A DNA stretch of 64,000 nt, taken from Antedon mediterranea (Eukaryota; Echinodermata; Crinoidea; Comatulida; Antedonidae). The stretch covers positions 14,205,001 to 14,269,000 of the forward strand of contig NC_092674.1 of NCBI RefSeq assembly GCF_964355755.1, written 5' to 3'. This document shows positions 32,149 to 43,560 of the stretch, piece by piece; the stretch's first letter is position 1; every line of letters begins with the position of its first letter. The notes beneath the pieces were generated by a model. The model worked only from the letters and a program-made list of their open reading frames with translations. It made no database searches and was not told the origin of the DNA. The translations under genes and the position numbers were made by a program.

Positions 32149-34739
32149 ATGGACCCTTTTGACAATATAGATGCATTCCCATTTAATCACATTATTGATA
32201 ATGATGAATTCTTCGCCCTGATTTATCATTTATCATTACTAATGGTTCGGAATCTCTTTTCATTGAAATCGATGCACAACCCAAAAACATAATCCTTGGA
32301 GTAGTATATCGTTTGCCTGAATTATCCATTAACACATTTAATAAAGATATCTCTAATTTAATTGACACCATTAATAATGAGAAAAAAACAGCATATATTT
32401 CAGGAGACTTTAATATTAACTTGTTAAATTCCAAAACACATAAAGGTACTTCTGATTTTGTTAATACTTTATTTCAATCAAATTATTATCCTCTTATTAC
32501 TAGGCCAACTAGAATTACGCGTAATTCTGCAACTTTAATCGACAATATTTTTTGTAATAATCTATATGATAACATTTCTTCCGGAATTCTATATTCGGAC
32601 ATCTCGGATCACTTTCCTGTTTTCTTGTTAGTACATAAATCAGAACCTCTCCAACACCTGAAACCTAAATCAAAATATATATACATAAAAAAAGTCAATG
32701 ATATTTCAATTTCTGCCTTAAGTAATGATTTGTCAAATGTTGACTGGACTAGTATTTATAACTCCAATGAACCCAATGAGGCATACGCTTTATTCAACGA
32801 CATATTTAGTACATTATATAATAACAACATTAAAACCACTCGTTCCAGACGCAATATTCGGAAAGAAAAAAAACCTTGGATAACTAAATGCTTAATTAAA
32901 TCTATCGACAAAAAACACAAATTATATAAAACATTTCTTATATCTAAAAAGCAAAAGGACAAAGATAAATATGTTAAATATCGAAATGTACTTACCAAAA
33001 TCCTTCGTACTGCCCAAAAGAATTACTTCAGTGACAAATTTGAATTCCATAAAAATAACATCCAAAAAACCTGGCAAACAATAAATGGAGTCCTTGGCAA
33101 GAAATCTCGTAAACCGTTTCCTTCTCACTTTATTAACAATGACATTGAATTAAATAATCCTCAACAAATTGCAACTGAATTCAATAATTATTTTACTAGT
33201 ATAGGGCCAAATTTAGTTAACAAAATACATGTGTCGGATAATGATAATTATACTTCTACCCTACCTCGTCCATGTGTGCACTCTCTCTTTCTTAGTCCTG
33301 TAACCGAACATGAAGTTGTCAGTATAATACTTTCCCTCAAAGATAATAAATCTCCTGGGTTTGATGGGTTTTCCAATAAAATTATTAAACGTGTTTCTAA
33401 TTTTATATGCAAACCCTTAACTCACATTTTTAATACTTCTTTTCAAACCGGTATTTTTCCTGATTCTTTTAAAATAGCTAAAGTCATCCCTATCTACAAG
33501 AAAGAAGATCCTCATCATTTCAATAACTACAGACCAATCTCCCTACTTCCTTGTTTCTCAAAATTAATTGAAAAAATAATGCATAATCGAATTTCTTCTT
33601 TTTTAACTAAACATAACATTTTATTTAAAGGCCAATATGGTTTCAGGAAAAAGTATTCAACAGATCTTGCTTTATTAGATATTTTTGACAAAATTACAAT
33701 TGCCCTGAGTAAAAATGAGTTTTCTGTTGGCATTTTCCTTGATTTATCTAAGGCCTTCGATACTATTAACCACGATATTTTAATTCATAAACTTTCAAAT
33801 TACGGTATCAGAGGCCTTCCTTTAAAACTAATTAAAAGCTACCTTTCCAATCGTGTTCAGTTTACTTCCTTAAATCATTTTAACTCTTCCTATTCCCGTT
33901 TAACCTGTGGTGTTCCCCAAGGATCGATTCTTGGACCACTCTTATTCCTGATTTTTGTTAACGATATACCAAACAGCTCTAAATTACTAAATTTTATCTT
34001 ATTTGCTGACGACACAAATATTTTTTTCTCTCATCCTAAATTAAATACCTTGTTTAAAATTGTCAATGATGAGTTACTTAAAGTTTCAAATTGGCTCAAA
34101 CACAATAAATTAACTCTTAATACATTCAAAACGAACTATATAATATTTTCTAAACGTAAAATTTCAAATTCTTTAAATGAACAAATATACATTGATAATA
34201 AAATGATCAAACGAGTTAATGAAACCCAATTTTTAGGAGTAACCATAGATGCCTCTCTGACTTGGAAACTACATATAAATAAAATCAGTAATCTAGTTTC
34301 TAGAAATGTTGGAATATTGAACAAATTAAAACATATCTTCCCTCAAAAAACCTTATTAACCCGTGCACTTTGGATTTGCGCGGGAGAATCATTTAGAGCC
34401 CATACAAAATTACTTTTTAAAAGATTTAACGTTTTAAACATTTATGATTTAAATAAATTACAAGTTGCCTCATTTATGTACCGTTTATCTAACAATTTAC
34501 TGCCTTCACATTTTAATGCTTTATTTACAAGAATTGACGAACGCCATTCCTATAAAACCCGATCCTCTGTTAACAATTATATCCTTGATAATTTAAATGT
34601 TAAGGCTCGACGATTTTCTATGTATTATTTTGGTCCCAAACTTTGGACTTCACTCTCAAATGAACTTAAACAGAAATCTTCCTTTTCTAGTTTTAAATCT
34701 AATTTCAAACACAAAATGGTGTCAGAATATGCTACATAA
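32149..34739 (+). pseudogene. LINE-B ORF2, endonuclease/reverse transcriptase with internal deletions
   Basis: A LINE replicase with an open reverse transcriptase but a broken endonuclease. A possible original start (ATG 32,149, MDPFDNIDAFPFNH) leads into a deletion at about 32,206-32,220. There the frame jumps and the N-terminal half of the EEP nuclease is lost. The remaining frame has no ATG before 32,313 (808 codons to 34,739) and keeps the nuclease motifs VVYRLPE, SGDFNI and SDHFPVF. Reverse transcriptase follows: DNKSPGFDG, YRPISLLP, LDLSKAFDTINH (motif A), CGVPQGSILGPLLFL (motif B), FADDTNIF (catalytic YADD-type box) and ETQFLGVTID. After QKTLLT a segment usual for the family (a PYLTYCNIVWG-like stretch of roughly 35-40 residues) is missing in frame, joining directly to RALWICAGESFRAHT. 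Confidence 0.88.
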
Positions 34740-35173
34740 ATTTTCGCCGATCTTTTATCCTTATTTATTTGGTGGTGATACATGGCATTAAATCCTTCAC
34801 CCTGGTATTCAATAATCTCCGCTACATTGTATCGTTATACTTGTTATTATACCATATTTAATTATATTTCATATTGTACTCTAAATGTTATCATTATCCC
34901 TTTTATCATATATTATATAATTGCCTGGTTTATCTTAACTTCTATAATTTAAATTTTTTTTTATTTCTTTATTTTATGTACTTTCACTATTATATATTTA
35001 TATTTTAGTCTACTCTGTAGCAATGTTAGTATACTTAGGCATACGGGAGTCACGACTTAAAGTTCAGTGAACTTACTGTGACTTCCATCCACCCACATTT
35101 AATATATGTTATGTTATGTAAATGTAAATGATATATATATATATATATATATAAGTGAGTGGAAAAAATAAAT

Positions 35174-35193
35174 AAACGAAACGAAACGAAACG
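35174..35193 (+). repeat. LINE-B 3' terminal ACGAA repeat
   Basis: Three to four tandem ACGAA units close the LINE; short 3' tandem repeats replace poly(A) in CR1/L2-group elements. An AT microsatellite (35,128-35,152) lies just upstream. Confidence 0.85.
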
Positions 35194-35212
35194 TTATAGA
35201 TTTAAATAATGC

Positions 35213-36270
35213 TACATTGTTATAGGCCTATTCAATAAAAATTATCAACCATTGATGTTTTCTTTAAGATAATGTATTGTATACGTATACATTTGTCTTT
35301 CTTGTATAATAGACAAGTTCTATTTCCTCTGAAATATGATGTAAGAAGCATTTTTGGGTAGAAGCTGGGATCCACTTGATTTAGGATAATTCGACCTCGC
35401 TGATTACGAATATGGCGGATCCCAAGCAAAATTCGGCCATCTAAGCCCTTAATTTGCATAAATAAAAATGGCGGCCATTTTTTATAATTACCCTATATCT
35501 CGAGAACCACCATTCACAGATAATTAATTTTGGTGTCAAAATGTTTTAAATATATGTTTTTATATTCACTTTAATGACACATTTTCTCAAAAAATGGATG
35601 CAAGTCTTATTTCTGACATTTTGACCTTATAAGAACATTCAATTGAATATTTTATTTTATTTCGTAGGCTATTCTCTTGACCGCCCAGTCATATCAGCCT
35701 TTCCAGTTTGCTTCTGGTCTTTAGTGATTCATGACCTCAATTGACGTTTCCCTCCTATATTATTATACGTTTCATGTAACACATTATCAATTCCTTTAAC
35801 TTTTAAAATTATATTCCTATGATGGATGTGGACAGTGGACATAATCAATGATAAATGTCATTTCGCGTATTATCATATTCATTCTCGGTAACAGTGTGTT
35901 CAGTTCTGTGGTGGGTCAAATCGCATACAATAAACATTTAATTGGCGGATGGACAAACATTGTAGTTTTATTTTTCCCTGTCCATACCTATATTTTTTTT
36001 ATTTTATTTTATTCAGTTGACAACCAACTGCGATGAAACCGCCACTAACAGGTTGAATGTAAACATAATAAACTATAATAATACATTCAAATATGCAACA
36101 ATAACATAAACAAAAATCGGAACACTATAGAGATTTAACAATTTTACCCTTAAATACATTTAAAATATCATAAAATAAATCAATATCCAAACAAGTAAAA
36201 AGCACACTATTAAATGTGTTAGGTAACCGCTGAAAATACCTGTTTTTTGCATTCAACACGACCACAAGCC
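35213..36270. other. Ankyrin intron remainder and transposon-like non-coding sequence
   Basis: 35,213-35,330 continues the ankyrin-unit intron interrupted by LINE-B (compare 27,535-27,600 and 61,207-61,275). 35,400-35,640 has the phrases CCCTATATCTCGAGAACC and TTGGTGTCAAAATG seen inside the inverted-repeat elements at 22-24, 39.6 and 57.7 kb. No gene. Confidence 0.55.
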
Positions 36271-37945
36271 GCACGACTGAACGGTGCAATGATGTTAATT
36301 CTCAATCGAAAAACAACAATTTAACTTACTATCAATCAAAACTCCCAAATCCCTTTGAAAATTAATATAATCTTATTCCTGATCATTTAACTTATATTTG
36401 GTTAAAATAGGCTTTCGCTGATTATACTATGCACAAGAAAAACCCGTCGTGTTATTTTAACATTCTTACTACATCAAGACGTAACTGAGATTTCACAACA
36501 AAAGTCCTAAGTAGCATTTCTGTTACCAATCTCAACTTTGTTGCCTCCAAATAATAACACTAGGTATATTACCCGGGTCGTTATATGTTGGGTTTTGTAC
36601 ATATGTAGGGGACACCTCATGAAACGTCACCAAAAACATGCATAATGCAGTAGTCATATGCGTCTTGCCCGGGTCTCTGGTTTCCAGGGGCGTGGTCATG
36701 TTATCGAGAACCATTCATATACACTCACTGGAAGGTGAGAGAGCAAAGCAAACGAATCTAGTTATTATAAATACGCTAACATTTACCTCATGGAAAACAT
36801 TTAGCTCGTAGTATCATGAACGTGCGCATATAGCGCATCGTGGTGTTAAGCCGAATCACAAAAATATTAGTGAAACGCGTAATAACATTGCAGTAATTAT
36901 TATTAATTCATAAATTTAATGAAAATATAATCAAACAAAACAATTGTTCTTGAAGTTGCTTAAGGGTTATGTTAAAAGAAACACATCGACTACGATTTAT
37001 TTTTAAACAATGTTAATATATGTTTTGGTATCGGAATATGTCATATTTTCGATGAATTAAATACACTTATTTTAATAGCTACAAGATATATATTCAACTG
37101 TAACATTAAAGAAGACCCACTGTATTTTAATAAATTTAAAGTCACTGTTAAAAGAAATATTGAAATAGAAACAAATGTTGATTTGAAAATGATAATATGC
37201 ATATAACCTAAAATTAAAAAAATAGGAGTATAGTCTACCTTTTAACTACCATGATATGTATAAATGTTTGTTTGATTGTGTTTTGTTTTGTATGTTGTTT
37301 TTGAGAACCATTTTTTGTTGTCTTGTTGCTACAGATGGTGGCGCATTGTTGTTTTTTTTTTGTAATTGAAATAATTTAAAAAAATATTACAAAGTGCGAC
37401 AGCAGTTATTACAAAGTGCGACAGCAGTTATTACAAAGTGCGATAGCAGTTATTACAAAGTTCGACATCAGTTATTACAAAGTGCGACAGCAGTTATTAC
37501 AAAGTGCGACAGCAGTTATTACGAAGTGCGACAGCAGTTATTACAAAGTATGAGAGCTCGATTACTACAAAATGCAAAGGTTATCACAAAGTGTGACAGT
37601 TTTGTCACCATGTGCGCACGACAGGTATTACAAAGTATTATGTGACGATTATTACAAAGTGCGACAGTACAAAGGGGGTTTACAGATAGTTATTATATAT
37701 GCGATGTTTTTTTTTCAAGACAGTTTATCAGGAATCGACCCTATTGTTGTTATTTCTTGAGTTAAGTTTCGGGATCATTAATTTGAAAAATAAAGGTCTT
37801 GGTGAGCTCTTGCTTGGAGGTTTCCAAGTCCCGGGGTTTAAATTACCGCGACTTTTAAACTATCATTGGTTGATCTAACTGCCCAATGTCAAGATTAACC
37901 TTGACAAGGTAGCGGTGTTCCGAGCCATGTGAGGGGTACAACCGT
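36271..37945. repeat. Segmental duplication D1, copy 2
   Basis: Partner of 2434-4147 (see there). The right edge, at CAACCGT|TGGGGCG, is an abrupt switch into a different unit otherwise found at 54.42, 25.8 and 43.13 kb (TTGGGGCGTTCATT). This copy is therefore chimeric, while copy 1 continues as the ankyrin intron. Confidence 0.9.
37386..37667. repeat. 22-bp minisatellite, 7 units plus degenerate units
   Basis: Seven consecutive 22-bp units (37,386-37,539) with single-base variants (CGATAGC, TTCGACATC, ACGAAG), then degenerate units. The sister array at 3700 has four. Confidence 0.9.
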
Positions 37946-38009
37946 TGGGGCGTTCATTTGTGAGAGGCGTTTTTTGATTAAATTTCATATTTGTATATAT
38001 AGATATGAA

Positions 38010-39955
38010 CAAACCTGTCTTTAGATATAAAGAATATTATGTTTATATTCAAACTAATAGAACATTATATGTAGAAATGACCGGAAATAACGTTACTAAC
38101 TGACCTTTGACCCAAAATGCAAGACATTTCTCCTATCTGATCACGTTTAGTAATATCTTGTCAATTAATTCATTTTGTGCCAATTGGAGGTTGACATTCT
38201 CATATTATTTTCTGGACCAGTTTTTCATGTGCAATCCGAATATATGAGATAAATAAGGAAGCCATAACAAGGCCAAGAATTTAATTCTTTTACTACATAC
38301 ATGCTTCCCTTTAGTGTTTCAGTCTGTATGTCGTGTATTAATCTTCAAGATCGCTCACATCACTGCAATCTGAAAAGTCTTCATATTCATTATGTGTAAA
38401 AAGTTCCTGGACATCTGCTGGCATCACTGTCTCAATCCATTTAGGCTCCATTTGTTCATTCCATCCATTGTGTGTACTGTTGTTGACAAAATCATTGACG
38501 TCTGCTGATTGCCATTCTTTAACAAAGTTTGCTCTAAGTATATGAAACTCAAGGGTCTGCTGACATGGTGGCAGTAATGATATATCTGTAATCCTGTTGT
38601 GCCTGGAAAACGTTCTTTTGAAGATATCATATCGTACTTGATTTATACTTTTCCCCTTCACTCCATACAATAGTTAAACATACTCTTCAAGTTCCTCATA
38701 CAACTCCTTTGATGGAACATCTGGCACTCCAAGGTTGCAGAATGTGTCAACACATTTTGCTTTTGATTCCAGAAACTTCCAGCAGGTACGTTTTCCTTTC
38801 CGAAAGAAAGCGGAGTTATAATCGTTACCTGTACAGGCATGGACTCCATTAAGGGATGATTTATGCGCTTTTGTTTGACACTAGTACACAGCGAATAAGC
38901 TCAATCAATCTGGTCTTGTTTTTGCCGTTGGCAAAGGAAATTGTTGAATTCACGGGGCAACTTTGATATTGTTGAGCTTACAATTACCTTTGGTGCAATC
39001 CCGCGTCTGTTTCTCTCAACAGACTTAATGCTTTTTGGCAAGTATGTATCGGCAACAATATCAACACGCTTGTATCCTTTAGGGATGCTGTTTAAAACCT
39101 TTGCTGAAGGATCCTGGTACGTATCAGGGTAAGATGTAAATGTTCCGATTAATGCCATCAAGTCAACAACATAGGCAGTAGCCTTTGCTGGCAGTTCTCG
39201 ACCAGGATCCATAACATCTGTTCAACTTTTTTCGATGAGAATTTCCATTAGGACACTTTTCTGAGTTGTTCGTCTTGTCCCATCTGCATTAGCCAGGCTT
39301 AGCGGGACAGGTGTAAGTGGATACTCAAAGGCTTTCTTAAAGTCAAATATTCTACCATGCTTTGTTGAGGTGGCAAGAAGCTTTCCTAAAACATCCCGAT
39401 TAGCTTCTATTACTTTTACTTTCCCATTTGCCTTAATTTCGAGTTTCTTCCCACTATTCGAAAATAAAGTGAGCTTGTTGCGCTTAATAGGGTAATGGAA
39501 TTTCACTTTAGTTGACTCAAGCCTTTCCTTTACAAAGCTTTCATGGATTGACTTGCCATTTTACAGGACTCTAAATATTTGAATATAAACATCTATATTC
39601 TGGAGAGTTTGACACCAATTACAACGTTCTGTGTCGAGTAGTTACGGAGATATGATATATGTTGGATATTGGGTCAAAGGGCAATATATGTATTTCCGGC
39701 CATTTTCGGACAAAATGTGCTATTACATCAAATAGGAACATGTACATTCCAAACAATTTGACACCGTAATTAACTCTCTATGACCAGTTGTTGCCAAGAT
39801 ATCATAGTCTACTGTAACTGGCGACCATTTTGAAAAAAAGCGCCTTCACGCGAAAGTACCGCCCGTTTACCCAATATATTTGGATTCCCCAGAAAAAACT
39901 GGTCTAGAAAAGTCATATGAGAATTTCTACCTCTCCGGGTGGCACCTACCTCATT
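38010..39955. mobile_element. Inverted-end element carrying a broken protein gene
   Basis: The ends are diverged inverted repeats. Left, 38,177-38,250: GTGCCAATTGGAGG...TTCTGGACCAG. The right, 39,870-39,950, reads in reverse GTGCCACCCGGAGAGG...TTTCTAGACCAG. Interior flanks repeat phrases such as TGGGTCAAAGG and ATTTCCGGCC in both orientations. The CCACCCG and TCTAGACCAG words are shared with the 2,870-bp element at 21,781. The left boundary is uncertain because similar sequence extends to about 38,010. No target duplication was found. Confidence 0.5.
38338..39506 (-). pseudogene. Multicopy invertebrate gene of unknown function, inactivated
   Basis: Remains of a protein type I recognise as common and multicopy in predicted proteins of marine invertebrates, with no established function. 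Order on the minus strand: AFEYPLTPVPLSLANADGT, MALIGTFTSYPDTYQD, RVDIVADTYLPKSIKSVERN (acidic core followed by a KS..ERxRRG box), GVHACTGNDYNSAF (a GCDxTSAF-like acidic box), LYGVKGKSINQVRYD, LPPCQQTLEFH, RANFV, HGWN and an acidic tail. The spaced acidic residues suggest a PIN/FEN-like nuclease fold; that is an inference. Damage: an in-frame TGA after ILIEKS (39,222), a frameshift near 38,945 (NNFLCQ versus SFANGKNKTRLIELIR), a missing stretch between about 38,850 and 38,890, and a TAA after LEEYV (about 38,682). It lies inside an inverted-end element and may be its mobility or cargo gene. Confidence 0.7.
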
Positions 39956-41030
39956 CATAGTTTCTTAGTAAAGTGATCTCTAATCAATCAAATTGAAAGT
40001 ATACGTGAAGCATAATTAACAATACATTTGAGTTCCAACTTATCCTTACATGTGGTCCCGGTAAACCATGCAACAATGATAAAAGTGAGAATACTTTCAA
40101 TGACCGATTTATAAAAAAGACGTAGGCCTGATGGGAGGTTTAACTTCAAAATATTTAAGTCTATGCAAAAAGTAAAAACGTTGAGCCTTAAATGGGCCTT
40201 AATAGTAATAATACTTATTGTCGTGCCATTTAAGATCTCTAGTGATTTATTTACAATGTCAATTTCATATTGTAGGTGATTTACATTTTGTGTTATAAAA
40301 TGTCGAGTGTTTCACCTGCTTTGATAGAAACAATACTGTAATGAGTTTAAAATGTAAACATATTAGTATATTAGTAAACACATGATGTACTGCAAACCAA
40401 ACTAGTGTATTTGTGCACATAATAGTAGGTGACATTTGTAATCGAGACCGTTTTATTTAACACGAAAACATGTGAACTCATAAAAAACGTACATATAATG
40501 TAGTACATTTTGAATGTTGACATGACATGATAAACATTAAACATGTTCCTTCTAACATAGATTTTTCTCAGATTACTTGGATTTCGTTCTTAAATACGGT
40601 ATATTGTTTTATTTACTGTAATGCCATGTGTTCTCTACATGTCGATATAGTTAGGGTACGGACATTTATCTTAGTATTACAGGGTAACACCGTGGCTTAA
40701 AAATATATTTTTTATTATAAAATATAGACCTTTGCAAAAACACAACTTAGTTTATTAATGAAAAAGATCTTAATTGAAATATACATTTCAATTACCCGTA
40801 CGCGAGTGCAAATACAACATCTAATTCAATATGTATTTGCAAAAAGCTAAAATTATGTTTTCGAGAATTGTTGTTTTTTTAGAACACACTACTAAGTGGT
40901 TGGTGTAACTTCATATTTATGATATATTGAAACATTATATGTTAATTAGTCACCTTAATATGGACCTTTGCCATATACGATGATTTAAAATTCAGAGTTT
41001 TAGTATTATAGTATTACAGTTAAACCCCAT
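39956..41030. repeat. Duplicated non-coding units (D8 copy 1, then D2/D3-related)
   Basis: 39,962-40,200 is nearly identical to 61,899-62,133 (CAACTTATCCTTACATGTGG, GACGTAGGCCTGATGGGAGG). 40,221-41,030 resembles 4672-5115. No gene. Confidence 0.8.
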
Positions 41031-41586
41031 GAGTTATCCATGAGTTTTTACAGACTGACTTATTTAATTCTAAAAATATTTTTATTTTGTATATAGAATA
41101 TAGAGCAATTGAGTATAACTTATTTTTATGTTGCATTCAGACCCAAAAACAAGTTCTTCAAAAGAACAGTTACTATTATCTAACTTTTTAAATATCTCAT
41201 TGATTTTTTTCCATAATAAGACATTGCTTTTACATTTGAAAAACATGTGCTTTTCATCCTCAGTTACATCACATAACTCACATTTTTTTGTGTTCTTAAT
41301 ATTCCATTTATATAATTGTACATTTGTTGGTAAAATTCTAAGAAGCAATTTGTAATTTAGTGGTGCATATTTTTGTTTTTCTCATTTTTTACTTTTCTTG
41401 ACCAAATATCAAACCAGTTTGTACTTTTAATATCAATTTCTTTTTCCCATTTGGGAATAGTAATAGGAGCAACAAACATACCTTCTATACAACTTGAATA
41501 TATCTGTTTTGTTTTCATCTGAAATATCTTATTTATTTTATAATCATCTGAATTTAATTTAACACTATCTCCATTATAATTTTTAC
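41031..41586 (-). pseudogene. L1/Tx1-like LINE ORF2 C-terminal fragment
   Basis: The end of an L1/Tx1-type replicase. A first frame reads YNGDSVKLNSDDYK...GMFVAPITIPKWEKEID...NWFDIWSRKVKNEKN. A one-base shift near 41,360 then continues it as KYAPLNYKLLLRILPTNVQ, LYKWNIKNTKK and the zinc-knuckle-like CELCDVTEDEKHMFFKC (C-x2-C-x7-H-x4-C), followed by LLWKKINEIF. The catalytic palm is absent because the copy is 5'-truncated at about 41,586, where duplicated D2 sequence starts. The 146-codon frame reaching 41,797 is a chimera of D2 and LINE. No poly(A) is visible at the 3' edge (about 41,031). In D2 copy 1 the corresponding interval (5,116-5,207) holds different sequence, so the LINE replaced about 90 bp. 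Confidence 0.8.
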
Positions 41587-43560
41587 GGAAAATGTGTTTA
41601 CAACACATTAGATTGTTTGTATGGTAAATTACCTCCCTTAAGCGGCCACCCACAAAATTGGCTGCAGTCGCGTGCGCAAATTTTTCATATTTCTGTAAAG
41701 AACATTTCTGTGTGATTTTAGATGAGATGAGAAAACTACACAGATTTTGATTGACTGAAGAAATGATTTGCACATTTGTAGAATACCTTTTGCACATTTA
41801 ACGTCAAAACTGATCGTTTTTACATTTAACGGCGAGATGTTTGCACATTTACGGGTAATGAATGTTTACAGATTTGCACATTTGAAGGTAAAATGTTTGC
41901 ACAAATGTTGTTGTTTGCACATTTGAAGGTAAAATGTTAGCACAAATGTGGTTGTTTGCACAAAGTGACTTTTTGCACATTTAACGGCTCCACACGGGCA
42001 CTACACGAGAGAAGCCGCCCTTGATCAATGTTAGGACCAATCAAGGTACTTTAAACAGTCCTGGCTTAGTCATCACTCAGATAAATGTAAGAATAAAATG
42101 ACACTGCTGCCACTACAGACGTCGTATGCATAATCTATTAAGACTGATGCAGGTCAAAACAATTATAAAAAATGCTGTATAAATTTAGTTACACAAATAA
42201 AAATATGAAATCATGAGAAGAAACACTCGGGAATTTACCATCTTAGAATTATATTGATGGCTAATGCCTCTATGTTAATATTTGAAGTAATCTTCGGCTA
42301 TCGCTCAGACGCCTACATCGGATGTAGGCATAGGTGTTTACACATGTGTTGGAAAATCAAATATTCTTTAATAGATCGTATAGATAGATAGATCCTTGTT
42401 TTCTTTGTTTTACTAAATAATGAAAATAAGGATTTAGACGAGTCGTCTTTAGATTTGCAAGTAACAGAGAAGCATTTCTTTTGTCCGTTGTCAGATGGTT
42501 ATTGGATCTGTGTTGTTGATTTCCCTAATACTTATGTAATTAACCGCTTTAAGTCACCCTGCATAGTAGGTATTAACAATGTATTAGAACTCTAGTAACT
42601 GCCATTTTCCGATATCTATTTTCGACTCAATGTATTTCATTTTTTTTTATGAATATGAACAGTTTGTCTTAAATGAAAGTTAAATTGAATTTGAATTGCT
42701 TGTTTATTGTATTAACAATTGTCTGTAATTTTAGTATTAATTTGTTTAATATGTTCTTATGAGGGTTAATTTTACAGGAACAACTTGGTACTTTTTTTTA
42801 AATTCTTTTTTGGAAATTAGTGCAATTAAAGCGTAATTTTAATTAATTAATCAATTAATTTTGAATTAAAATTCAGCAATCGTCATATTCCATTTGGAAT
42901 ACTACGTCCTGTAAAAATACTAGAATTTACTCATGGTTTCCACATATCATGTTATCGCAACCCATCCTATTACTATTGAAACCGAATTGAAACATTTTCA
43001 AAAAGCTTTTTATGGTGGTCACAAAATACCAAGATACATTAAAGAAACGCTCAACGTTAGATCTATGTATAGTAATGAGAAATATACAAACAATGATGTT
43101 GTTGTGATGTCGTGGGTGAGTGTCAGGTGTGGCGGCGTTCATTCGTGGGAGGCATTTGTTGGTAACATTTTCTAAGAAAATAAATTCCCTTAGATATGAA
43201 CAAGTACAATACCGTGTTTGATATTATCAAGAAGTGGTAACAGTAAACAATTGTATGAAAATACCTGGTAAATAAATAGATATAGCAGTAAATGAGTTAT
43301 TCAACAAGTATAAGTATGTTTGTTTTATAATACAATATTGTGTGTATAAATTTACGTGGCGGGGTGTTTATTAGAGGGTGGAGGTTGGATATTCCAATGA
43401 TGTTTTATTGGGGAGGAGGCGTTCATTCAAAATAAATGCGGTATGCCTAATTGTTATAATCAATACATTATTTAGTTTAAAACCAAATAATGACAATTAT
43501 CAGTGGGCTGTTTCGGTATAAACAAAACATTTGAAACGGCTGGCAACATGTGCCAAAGCA
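41587..43560. repeat. Segmental duplication D2, copy 2
   Basis: Partner of 5206-7605. It includes a foldback arm (41,690-41,985) and the empty site of the solo LTR (about 42,750). It also has extra sequence, 42,790-43,160, including two antisense frames of about 75 codons (42,927-43,175) without family resemblance. Confidence 0.85.

Larger units (their letters stand above)
30890..35212 (+). mobile_element. LINE-B, near full-length non-LTR retrotransposon
   Basis: Plus-strand LINE of about 4.3 kb: 5' leader, ORF1 (31,011), an internally deleted ORF2 (to 34,739), and a 3' untranslated region ending in an AT microsatellite (35,128-35,152) and an ACGAA tail (35,174-35,193). Imperfect 13-bp repeats ATTTAAAAATGAC (30,890) and ATTTAAATAATGC (35,200) may be a mutated target duplication. 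The 55.75-kb paralogue has the target uninterrupted. CR1/L2-group is the best fit: no RNase H and a short tandem 3' tail. The EN and RT deletions mean it cannot move by itself. Confidence 0.9.

Noticed and set aside
37386-37539. CRISPR-like regular repeats
   Set aside because: Units are directly adjacent with no unique spacers, and the DNA is animal; it is a minisatellite.
41357-41797. 146-codon minus frame as one gene
   Set aside because: Its first half is duplicated non-coding D2 sequence with a foldback arm; only the second half is LINE.
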